Assembly (NCBI GenBank): GCA_032622095.1
Contig: CP136061.1
Span: forward strand, 258,326,077 to 258,390,076
Source of the DNA: Siphonodentalium dalli
Taxonomy: Eukaryota; Mollusca; Scaphopoda; Gadilida; Siphonodentaliidae
Direction: 5' to 3'
Length of the DNA stretch: 64,000 nt
Program-made: the position numbers and the translations under genes
Shown here: positions 44,001-55,885 of the stretch, piece by piece
Numbering within the stretch: position 1 is the first letter of the stretch
Layout of the letters: the number at the start of each line of letters is the position of its first letter
Notes under the pieces: generated by a model
Told to the model about the DNA's origin: nothing
Seen by the model: the letters and a program-made list of their open reading frames with translations, nothing else
The model's database searches: none

Positions 44001-46783
44001 CGATTTTATTATGATATAGAGAGTATTCAATTAGGTGGGACCCCCCCCCCCATTTCTTTGAGGGTGGGATGTATCTATGGGTATTTGAGGCGGCCACCCA
44101 CCCTCGTCGTCAAATCACCGATCCGAGAAAACCCGTTCAAAAAGGACGTGTTATTCCGATTTCCCACGAATACTAAATTCGAGAAAATCCCCAATGTGAC
44201 AAAAATGCATCCCATATTTATAGAACCCATCTACAGTCACACGGCGTTCACAGATGCGATATGGCCAAATAACCTCACGATTAGCGCTAATATCTGAGTT
44301 ATTATTTCAATTTCCCACCAAAACTAAACCCTAGGTAGCTACCATATATACGAGTCAATCTTTTGCGATATTGGGGAATTTGTCGGGTTTAGTTTCAATG
44401 GGGAATCGATTGGTGTGCCCTCCATTGTGGACAATTATTAAGTTAAATGGACACTATTGTATTGTGCCGCCTTGCTTTTGCAATTATTGATAATTTTAAT
44501 TGGGGTTTTGTCCCATTAAGGGCGCACAGAGGGCACTACAGTTCAATCATTTCTAACCTGGCTACCATATATGCGAGCCATGCAGGATTCAGCAAAACCG
44601 ATCGCGATTTACGTAAAACGCTGTCACTGCGAATTCTTTGGACATTGCGACACCAAATTATGAGTGGACGTTTATATGGCCACCGTCCACCTTATGTAGT
44701 CGACCGATCCAAGAAATCTCGTTCGGAAGAACCCGGATTAGGCCGGATATCATCGCTTTTTTATGATATAGAGAGTAATCAATTGGGTGAGGACCCCCCC
44801 CCCCCCCCCCAATTTCTTTGAGGGTGGGATGTATCTATGGGTATTTGAGGCGGCCACCCACCCTCGTCGTCAAATCACCGATCCGAGAAAACCCGTCCAA
44901 AAAGGGCGTGTTATTCCGATTTCTCACGAATACTAAATTCGAGAAAATCCCCAATGTGACAAAAATGCATCCCATATTTATAGAACCCATCTACAGTCAC
45001 ACGGGCGATCACAAATATCACCGATACTTCCGCATATATGTTCACAGATGCGATATGGCCAAATAACCTCACGATTAGCGCTAATATCTGAGTTATTATT
45101 TCAATTCCCCACCAAAACTAAACTCTAGGTAGCTACCATATATACGAGTCAATCTTTTTGCGATATTGTGGAATTTGTCGGGTTTCGTTTCAATGGGGAA
45201 TCGATTGGTGTGCCCTCTATTGTGGACAATTATTAAGTTAAATGGACACTATTGTATTGTGCCGCCTTGCTTTTGCAATTATTGATAATTTTAATTGGGG
45301 TTTTGTCCCACTAAGGGCGCACAGAGGGCACTACAGATCAATCATTTCTAACCTGGCTACCATATATGCGAGCCAGGATTCAGCAAAACCGATCGCGATT
45401 TTCGTAAAACGCTGTCACTGCGAATTCTTTGGACATTGCGACACCAAATTATGAGTGGACGTTTGTATGGCCACTGTCCACCTTATGTAATCGACCGATC
45501 CAAGAAATCTCGTTCGGAAGAACCCGGATTAGGCCGGATATCATCGCTTTTATTATGATATAGAGAGTAATCAATTGGGTGGGACCGCCCCCCCCCCCCC
45601 ATTTCTTTGAGGGTTGGTTGTATCTATGGGTATTTGAGGCGGCCACCCACCCTCGTCGTCAAATCACCGATCCGAGAAAACCCGTTCAAAAAGGACGTGT
45701 TATTCCGATTTCCCACGAATACTAAATTCGAGAAAATCCCCAATGTGACAAAAATGCATCCCATATTTATAGAACCCATCTACAGTCACACGGGCGATCA
45801 CAAATGTCACCGATACTTCCGCACATATGTTCACAGATGCGATATGGCCAAATAACCTCACGATTAGCGCTAATATCTGAGTTATTATTTCAATTTCCCA
45901 CCAAAACTAAACCCTAGGTAGCTACCATATATACGAGTCAATCTTTTGCGATATTGGGGAATTTGTCGGGTTTCGTTTCAATGGGGAATCGATTGGTGTG
46001 CCCTCTATTGTGGACAATTATTAAGTTAAATGGACACTATTGTATTGTGCCGCCTTGCTTTTGCAATTATTGAAAATTTTAATTGGGGTTTTGTCCCATT
46101 TAGGGCACACAGAGGGCACTACAGTTCAATCATTTCTAACCTGGCTACCATATATGCGAGCCAGGATTCAGCAAAACCGATCGCGATTTTCGTAAAACGC
46201 TGTCACTGCGAATTATTTGGACATTGCGTCACGAAATTATGAGTGGACGTTTATATGGCCACCGTCCACCTTATGAAATCGACCGATCCAAGAAATCTCG
46301 TTCGGAAGAACCCGGATTAGGCCGGATATCATCGCTTTTATTATGATATAGAGAGTAATCAATTGGGTGGGACCCCCCCCCCCCCCCATTTCTTTGAGGG
46401 TGGGTTGTATCTATGGGTATTTGAGGCGGCCACCCACCCTCGTCGTCAAATCACCGATCCGAGAAAACCCGTTCAAAAAGGAAGTGTTATTCCTATTTCC
46501 CACGAATACTAAATTCGAGAAAATTCCCAATGTGACAAAAATGCATCCCATATTTATAGAACCCATCTACAGTCACACGGCGTTCACAGATGCGATATGG
46601 CCAAATAACCTCACGATTAGCGCTAATATCTTGAGTTATTATTTCAATTTCCCACCAAAACTAAACCCTAGGTAGCTACCATATATACGAGTCAATCTTT
46701 TGCGATATTGGGGAATTTGTCGGGTTTCGTTTCAATGGGGAATCGATTGGTGTGCCCTCTATTGTGGACAATTATTAAGTTAA

Positions 46784-49700
46784 ATGGACACTATTGTATT
46801 GTGCCGCCTTGCTTTTGCAATTATTGAAAATTTTAATTGGGGTTTTGTCCCATTTAGGGCGCACAGAGGGCACTACAGTTCAATCATTTCTAACCTGGCT
46901 ACCATATATGCGAGCCAGGATTCAGCAAAACCGATCGCGATTTTCGTAAAACGCTGTCACTGCGAATTATTTGGACATTGCGTCACGAAATTATGAGAGG
47001 ACGTTTATATGGCCACCGTCCACCTTATGAAATCGACCGATCCAAGAAATCTCGTTCGGAAGAACCCGGATTAGGCCGGATATCATCGCTTTTATTATGA
47101 TATAGAGAGTAATCAATTGGGTGGGACCCCCCCCCCCATTTCTTTGAGGGTGGGTTGTATCTATGGGTATTTGAGGCGGCCACCCACCCTCGTCGTCAAA
47201 TCACCGATCCGAGAAAACCAGTTCAAAAAGGAAGTGTTATTCCTATTTCCCACGAATACTAAATTCGAGAAAATCCCCAATGTGACAAAAATGCATCCCA
47301 TATTTATAGAACCCATCTACAGTCACACGGCGTTCACAGATGCGATATGGCCAAATAACCTCACGATTAGCGCTAATATCTGAGTTATTATTTCAATTCC
47401 CCACCAAAACTAAATCCTAGGTAGCTACCATATATACGAGTCAATCTTTTGCGATATTGGGGAATTTGTCGGGTTTAGTTTCAATGGGGAATCGATTGGT
47501 GTGCCCTCCATTGTGGACAATTATTAAGTTAAATGGACACTATTGTATTGTGCCGCCTTGCTTTTGCAATTATTGATAATTTTAATTGGGGTTTTGTCCC
47601 ATTAAGGGCGCACAGAGGGCACTACAGTTCAATCATTTCTAACCCGGCTACCATATATGCGAGCCAGGATTCAGCAAAACCGATCGCGATTTACGTAAAA
47701 CGCTGTCACTGCGAATTCTTTGGACATAGCGACACCAAATTATGAGTGGACGTTTATATGGCCACCGTCCACCTTATATAGTCGACCGATCCAAGAAATC
47801 TCGTTCGGAAGAATCCGGATTAGGCCGGATATCATCGCTTTTATTATGATATAGAGAGTAATCAATTGGGTGGAACCCCCCCCCCCCCCCCCAATTTCTT
47901 TGATGGTGGGATATATCTATGGGTATTTGAGGCGGCCACCCACCCTCGTCGTCAAATCACCGATCCGAGAAAACCCGTTCAAAAAGGACGTGTTATTCCG
48001 ATTTCCCACGAATACTAAATTCGAGAAAATCCCCAATGTGACAAAAATGCATCCCATATTTATAGAACCCATCTACAGTCACACGGGCGATCACAAATGT
48101 CACCGATACTTCCGCACATATGTTCACAGATGCGATATGGCCAAATAACCTCACGATTAGCGCTAATATCTGAGTTATTATTTCAATTTCCCACCAAAAC
48201 TAAACCCTAGGTAGCTACCATATATACGAGTCAATCTTTTGCGATATTGGGGAATTTGTCGGGTTTCGTTTCAATGGGGAATCGATTGGTGTGCCCTCTA
48301 TTGTGGACAATTATTAAGTTAAATGGACACTATTGTATTGTGCCGCCTTGCTTTTGCAATTATTGAAAATTTTAATTGGGGTTTTGTCCCATTTAGGGCG
48401 CACAGAGGGCACTACAGTTCAATCATTTCTAACCTGGCTACCATATATGCGAGCCAGGATTCAGCAAAACCGATCGCGATTTTCGTAAAACGCTGTCACT
48501 GCGAATTATTTGGACATTGCGTCACGAAATTATGAGAGGACGTTTATATGGCCACCGTCCACCTTATGAAATCGACCGATCCAAGAAATCTCGTTCGGAA
48601 GAACCCGGATTAGGCCGGATATCATCGCTTTTATTATGATATAGAGAGTAATCAATTGGGTGGGACCCCCCCCCCCCATTTCTTTGAGGGTGGGTTGTAT
48701 CTATGGGTATTTGAGGCGGCCACCCACCCTCGTCGTCAAATCACCGATCCGAGAAAACCAGTTCAAAAAGGAAGTGTTATTCCTATTTCCCACGAATACT
48801 AAATTCGAGAAAATCCCCAATGTGACAAAAATGCATCCCATATTTATAGAACCCATCTACAGTCACACGGCGTTCACAGATGCGATATGGCCAAATAACC
48901 TCACGATTAGCGCTAATATCTGAGTTATTATTTCAATTCCCCACCAAAACTAAATCCTAGGTAGCTACCATATATACGAGTCAATCTTTTGCGATATTGG
49001 GGAATTTGTCGGGTTTAGTTTCAATGGGGAATCGATTGGTGTGCCCTCCATTGTGGACAATTATTAAGTTAAATGGACACTATTGTATTGTGCCGCCTTG
49101 CTTTTGCAATTATTGATAATTTTAATTGGGGTTTTGTCCCATTAAGGGCGCACAGAGGGCACTACAGTTCAATCATTTATAACCCGGCTACCATATATGC
49201 GAGCCAGGATTCAGCAAAACCGATCGCGATTTACGTAAAACGCTGTCACTGCGAATTCTTTGGACATAGCGACACCAAATTATGAGTGGACGTTTATATG
49301 GCCACCGTCCACCTTATATAGTCGACCGATCCAAGAAATCTCGTTCGGAAGAATCCGGATTAGGCCGGATATCATCGCTTTTATTATGATATAGAGAGTA
49401 ATCAATTGGGTGGAACCCCCCCCCCCCCAATTTCTTTGATGGTGGGATATATCTATGGGTATTTGAGGCGGCCACCCACCCTCGTCGTCAAATCACCGAT
49501 CCGAGAAAATCCGTTCAAAAAGGACGTGTTATTCCGATTTCCCACGAATACTAAATTCGAGAAAATCCCCAATGTGACAAAAATGCATCCCATATTTATA
49601 GAACCCATCTACAGTCACACGGGCGATCACAAATGTCACCGATACTTCCGCACATATGTTCACAGATGCGATATGGCCAAATAACCTCTCGATTAGCGCT

Positions 49701-49858
49701 AATATCTGAGTTATTATTTCAATTCCCCACCAAAACTAAACCCTAGGTAGCTACCATATATACGAGTCAATCTTTTGCGATATTGGGGAAGTTGTCGGGT
49801 TTAGTTTCAATGGGGAATCGATTGGTGTGCCCTCCATTGTGGTCAATTATTAAGTTAA
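46784..49858 (+). repeat. Higher-order dimer repeat within the satellite
   Basis: The short+long pair 46784-48322 is followed by a near-identical pair 48323-49858. Shared private variants include ATTATGAGAGGACG in the short unit. In the long unit they are GGACATAGCGACACC and CTTATATAGTCGACC. The period is about 1,537 bp. Confidence 0.85.
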
Positions 49859-50470
49859 ATGGACACTATTGTATTGTGCCGCCTTGCTTTTGCAATTATT
49901 GATAATTTTAATTGGAGTTTTGTCCCATTAAGGGCCCACAGAGGGCACTACAGTTCAATCATTTCTAACCTGGCTACCATATATGCGAGCCAGGATTCAG
50001 CAAAACCGATCGCGATTTACGTAAAACGCTGTCACTGCGAATTCTTTGGACATAACGACACCAAATTATGAGTGGACGTTTATATGTCCACCGTCCACCT
50101 TATATAGTCGACCGATCCAAGAAATCTCGTTCGGAAGAATCCGGATTAGGCCGGATATCATCGCTTTTATTATGATATAGAGAGTAATCAATTGGGTGGG
50201 ACCCCCCCCCCCCCAATTTCTTTGAGGGTGGGATGTATCTATGGGTATTTGAGGCGGCCACCCACCCTCGTCGTCAAATCACCGATCCATTTCAACCCGT
50301 TCAAAAAGGACGTGTTATTCCGATTTCCCACGAATACTAAATTCGAGAAAATCCCCAATGTGACAAAAATGCATCCCATATTTATGGAACCCATCTACAG
50401 TCACACGGGCGATCACAAATGTCACCGATACTTCCGCACATATGTTGACAGATGCGATATGGCCAAATAA

Positions 50471-51104
50471 CCTCACGATTAGCGCTAATATCTGAGTTAT
50501 TATTTCAATTCCCCACCAAAACTAAACCCTAGGTAGCTACCATATATGCGAGCCGTCCACCTTATATAGTCGACCGATCCAAGAAATCTCGTTCGGAAGA
50601 ATCCGGATTAGGCCGGATATCATCGCTTTTATTATGATATAGAGAGTAATCAATTGGGTGGGACCCCCCCCCCCAATTTCTTTGAGGGTGGGATGTATCT
50701 ATGGGTATTTGAGGCGGCCACCCACCCTCGTCGTCAAATCACCGATCCGAGAAAACCCGTTCAAAAAGGACGTGTTATTCCGATTTCCCACGAATACTAA
50801 ATTCGAGAAAATCCCCAATGTGACAAAAATGCATCCCATATTTATGGAACCCATCTACAGTCACACGGGCGATCACAAATGTCACCGATACTTCCGCACA
50901 TATGTTGACAGATGCGATATGGCCAAATAACCTCACGATTAGCGCTAATATCTGAGTTATTATTTCAATTCCCCACCAAAACTAAACCCTAGGTAGCTAC
51001 CATATATACGAGTCAATCTTTTGCGATATTGGGGAATTTGTCGGGTTTCGTTTCAATGGGGAATCGATTGGTGTGCCCTCCATTGTGGACAATTATTAAG
51101 TTAA
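50471..51104 (+). repeat. Truncated satellite unit with internal deletion
   Basis: At 50535-50555 the text GCTACCATATATGCGAGCC jumps directly to GTCCACCTTATATAG. GCTACCATATAT occurs twice in a normal unit (before ACGAGTC and before GCGAGCC), so one breakpoint coincides with this 12-bp internal repeat. About 326 bp that normally lie between are missing. Confidence 0.85.
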
Positions 51105-54100
51105 ATGGACACTATTGTATTGTGCCGCCTTGCTTTTGCAATTATTGATAATTTTAATTGGGGTTTTGTCCCATTAAGGGCGCACAGAGGGCACTACATT
51201 TCAATCATTTCTAACCTGGCTACCATATATGCGAGCCAGGATTAAGCAAAACCGATCGCGATTTTCGTAAAACGCTGTCACTGCGAATTCTTTGGACATT
51301 GCGTCACCAAATTATGAGTGGACGTTTATATGGCCACCGTCCACCTTATGTAATCGACCGATCCAAGAAATCTCGTTCGGAAGAATCCGGATTAGGCCGG
51401 ATATCATCGCTTTTATTATGATATAGAGAGTAATCAATTGGGTGGGACCCCCCCCCCAATTTCTTTGAGGGTGGGATGTATCTATGGGTATTTGAGGCGG
51501 CCACCCACCCTCGTCGTCAAATCACCGATCCGAGAAAACCCGTTCAAAAAGGACGTGTTATTCCGATTTCCCACGAATACTAAATTCGAGAAAATCCCCA
51601 ATAAGACAAAAATGCATCCCATATTTATGGAACCCATCTACAGTCACACGGGCGATCACAAATGTCACCGATACTTCCGCACATATGTTGACAGATGCGA
51701 TATGGCCAAATAACCTCACGATTAGCGCTAATATCTGAGTTATTATTTCAATTCCCCACCAAAACTAAACCCTAGGTAGCTACCATATATACGAGTCAAT
51801 CTTTTGCGATATTGGGGAATTTGTCGGGTTTCGTTTCAATGGGGAATCGATTGGTGTGCCCTCTATTGTGGTCAATTATTAAGTTAAATGGACACTATTG
51901 TATTGTGCCGCCTTGCTTTTGCAATTATTGATAATTTTAATTGGGGTTTTGTCCCATTAAGGGCGCACAGAGGGCACTACATTTCAATCATTTCTAACCT
52001 GGCTACCATATATGCGAGCCAGGATTAAGCAAAACCGATCGCGATTTTCGTAAAACGCTGTCACTGCGAATTCTTTGGACATTGCGTCACCAAATTATGA
52101 GTGGACGTTTATATGGCCACCGTCCACCTTATGTAATCGACCGATCCAAGAAATCTCGTTCGGAAGAACCCGGATTAGGCCGGATATCATCGCTTTTATT
52201 ATGATATAGAGAGTAATCAATTGGGTGGGACCCCCCCATTTCTTTGAGGGTGGGTTGTATCTATGGGTATTTGAGGCGGCCACCCACCCTCGTCGTCAAA
52301 TCACCGATCCGAGAAAACCCGTTCAAAAAGGACGTGTTATTCCGATTTCCCACGAATACTAAATTCGAGAAAATCCCCAATGTGACCAAAATGCATCCCA
52401 TATTTATAGAACCCATCTACAGTCACACGGGCGATCACAAATGTCACCGATACTTCCGCACATATGTTCACAGATGCGATATGGCCAAATAACCTCACGA
52501 TTAGCGCTAATATCTGAGTTATTATTTCAATTCCCCACCAAAACTAAACCCTAGGTAGCTACCATATATACGAGTCAATCTTTTGCGATATTGGGGAATT
52601 TGTCGGGTTTCGTTTCAATGGGGAATCGATTGGTGTGCCCTCTATTGTGGACAATTATTAAGTTAAATGGACAATATTGTATTGTGCCGCCTTGCTTTTG
52701 CAATTTTTGATAATTTTAATTGGGGTTTTGTCCCATTAAGGGCGCACAGAGGGCACTACAGTTCAATCATTTCTAACCTGGCTACCATATATGCGAGCCA
52801 GGATTCAGCAAAACCGATCGCGATTTTCGTAAAACGCTGTCACTGCGAATTCTTTGGACATTGCGTCACCAAATTATGAGTGAACGTTTATATGGCCACC
52901 GTCCACCTTATGTAATCGACCGATCCAAGAAATCTCGTTCGGAAGAACCCGGATTAGGCCGGATATCATCGCTTTTATTATGATATAGAGAGTAATCAAT
53001 TGGGTGGGACCCCCCCCCCCCCCCCATTTCTTTGAGGGTGGGATGTATCTATGGGTATTTGAGGCGGCCACCCACCCTCGTCGTCAAATCACCGATCCGA
53101 GAAAACCCGTTCAAAAAGGACGTGTTATTCCGATTTCCCACGAATACTAAATTCGAGAAAATCCCCAATGTGACAAAAATGCATCCCATATTTATAGAAC
53201 CCATCTACAGTCACACGGCGTTCACAGATGCGATATGGCCAAATAACCTCACGATTAGCGCTAATATCTGAGTTATTATTTCAATTTCCCACCAAAACTA
53301 AATCCTAGGTAGCTACCATATATACGAGTCAATCTTTTGCGATATTTGGGGAATTTATCGGGTTTAGTTTCAATGGGGAATCGATTGGTGTGCCCTCCAT
53401 TGTGGACAATTATTAAGTTAAATGGACACTATTGTATTGTGCCGCCTTGCTTTTGCAATTATTGATAATTTTAATTGGGGTTTTGTCCCATTAAGGGCGC
53501 ACAGAGGGCACTACAGTTCAATCATTTCTAACCTGGCTACCATATATGCGAGCCATGCAGGATTCAGCAAAACCGATCGCGATTTACGTAAAACGCTGTC
53601 ACTGCGAATTCTTTGGACATTGCGACACCAAATTATGAGTGGACGTTTATATGGCCACCGTCCACCTTATGAAATCGACCGATCCAAGAAATCTCGTTCG
53701 GAAGAACCCGGATTAGGCCGGATATCATCGCTTTTATTATGATATAGAGAGTAATCAATTGGGTGGGACCCCCCCCCCCCCATTTCTTTGAGGGTGGGTT
53801 GTATCTATGGGTATTTGAGGCGGCCACCCACCCTCGTCGTCAAATCACCGATCCGAGAAAACCCGTTCAAAAAGGAAGTGTTATTCCTATTTCCCACGAA
53901 TACTAAATTCGAGAAAATCCCCAATGTGATAAAAATGCATCCCATATTTATAGAACCCATCTACAGTCACACGGCGTTCACAGATGCGATATGGCCAAAT
54001 AACCTCACGATTAGCGCTAATATCTTGAGTTATTATTTCAATTTCCCACCAAAACTAAACCCTAGGTAGCTACCATATATACGAGTCAATCTTTTGCGAT

Positions 54101-55193
54101 ATTGGGGAATTTGTCGGGTTTCGTTTCAATGGGGAATCGATTGGTGTGCCCTCTATTGTGGACAATTATTAAGTTAAATGGACACTATTGTATTGTGCCG
54201 CCTTGCTTTTGCAATTATTGAAAATTTTAATTGGGGTTTTGTCCCATGTAGGGCGCACAGAGGGCACTACAGTTCAATCATTTCTAACCTGGCTACCATA
54301 TATGCGAGCCAGGATTCAGCAAAACCGATCGCGATTTTCGTAAAACGCTGTCACTGCGAATTATTTGGACATTGCGTCACGAAATTATGAGTGGACGTTT
54401 ATATGGCCACCGTCCACCTTATGAAATCGACCGATCCAAGAAATCTCGTTCGGAAGAACCCGGATTAGGCCGGATATCATCGCTTTTATTATGATATAGA
54501 GAGTAATCAATTGGGTGGGACCCCCCCCCCCATTTCTTTGAGGGTGGGTTGTATCTATGGGTATTTGAGGCGGCCACCCATCCCTCGTCGTCAAATCACC
54601 GATCCGAGAAAACCCGTTCAAAAAGGAAGTGTTATTCCTATTTCCCACGAATACTAAATTCGAGAAAATCCCCAATGTGATAAAAATGCATCCCATATTT
54701 ATAGAACCCATCTACAGTCACACGGCGTTCACAGATGCGATATGGCCAAATAACCTCACGATTAGCGCTAATATCTTGAGTTATTATTTCAATTTCCCAC
54801 CAAAACTAAACCCTAGGTAGCTACCATATATACGAGTCAATCTTTTGCGATATTGGGGAATTTGTCGGGTTTCGTTTCAATGGGGAATCGATTGGTGTGC
54901 CCTCTATTGCACAGGTCCCCAGAACAAAATTTGACCCCACCCCCTATGATACTTAATCCTATAGAAAGGTATCCAACTTGGCCCGGCCTTATTTTTTTAT
55001 TAGTTTTACAATGTCCACAATCAGGTTAAAATACACCAAAATAATTTTTGTAACATAAATGCCTCATATATAGTTAGAAAGATATGTTATTACTCTTCAA
55101 TTTGATGCATCCCCTGTAAAAATTGGTTTAGAAAAACTCTGGTTATGAGCACAGGTCTGACGCAAACCGACTGTAAAATTTCACTCGTTCGAC

Positions 55194-55487
55194 ATGATGT
55201 CCGCTAAACTCGGTAAAAAAGTGCGATTTTTACACCGACTTGGGCTTCAAAAACACAATAGACGGTTAGTAGAATATATATATTATACATCAATAGCAGC
55301 GGAATTGTTTACTGACCCACCCAAACAAATCGCGCTACATCAAGGCATCGTATCTCTCGTATTTATTGAAAAATTCAGTTTCATAAACCCGGAAGGAAAG
55401 TTAATTTTTCCAAAGACGGCCATTGGTGTTCGGGCGCATATGTGTACTCTCTATAGTTCATACCCAACACAATATATAGTTAAATAA
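55194..55487 (+). CDS. Unrecognised ~97-codon ORF in the left arm of the palindromic element
   Basis: It starts ATGATGTCC and reads MMSAKLGKKVRFLHRLGLQK, then a tyrosine-rich patch and FINPEGKLIFPKTAIGV, ending near the arm boundary. The N-terminus is basic. I recognise no domain, signal peptide or membrane segment. The same frame is present in inverted orientation in the right arm. Between arms there are substitutions (I/L, Q/P, R/P) but no stop or frameshift. It could be a captured host exon fragment, part of a lost element protein, or a chance frame preserved only because the insertion is young. Expression is not supported by anything visible. Confidence 0.3.
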   Translation: MMSAKLGKKVRFLHRLGLQKHNRRLVEYIYYTSIAAELFTDPPKQIALHQGIVSLVFIEKFSFINPEGKLIFPKTAIGVRAHMCTLYSSYPTQYIVK

Positions 55488-55606
55488 ATACACAAAGACT
55501 GAATTAACACGAATGCCGATTTGAAAACATACATATGGACAGAAATATAACTCCATAAATATTTAGAGCGTATATACAGTAGTATACACGACTTCTTCGT
55601 TATATA

Positions 55607-55885
55607 TTATGTTGGGTATGAACTATAGAGAGTACACATATGCGCCGGAACACCAATGGCTGTCTTTGGAAAAATTAACTTTCCTTCCGGGTTTATGAAA
55701 CTGAATTTTTCAATAAATACGAGAGATACGATGCCTTGATGTAGCGCGATTGGTTTGGGTGGGTCAGTAAACAATTCCGCTGCTAATGATGTATAATATA
55801 TATATTCTACTAACCGTCTATTGTGTTTTTGAAGCCCAAGTCGGTGTAAAAATCGCACTTTTTTACCGAGTTTAGCGGACATCAT
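55607..55885 (-). CDS. Mirror copy of the unrecognised ORF in the right arm
   Basis: Inverted duplicate of the frame at 55194-55487, about 92 codons in the arm before the duplication ends. It shares the start codon context and differs at three visible residues. Transcription through both arms would give a long hairpin RNA, not two separate messages. Function unknown. Confidence 0.3.
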   Translation of the reverse strand: MMSAKLGKKVRFLHRLGLQKHNRRLVEYIYYTSLAAELFTDPPKPIALHQGIVSLVFIEKFSFINPEGKLIFPKTAIGVPAHMCTLYSSYPT

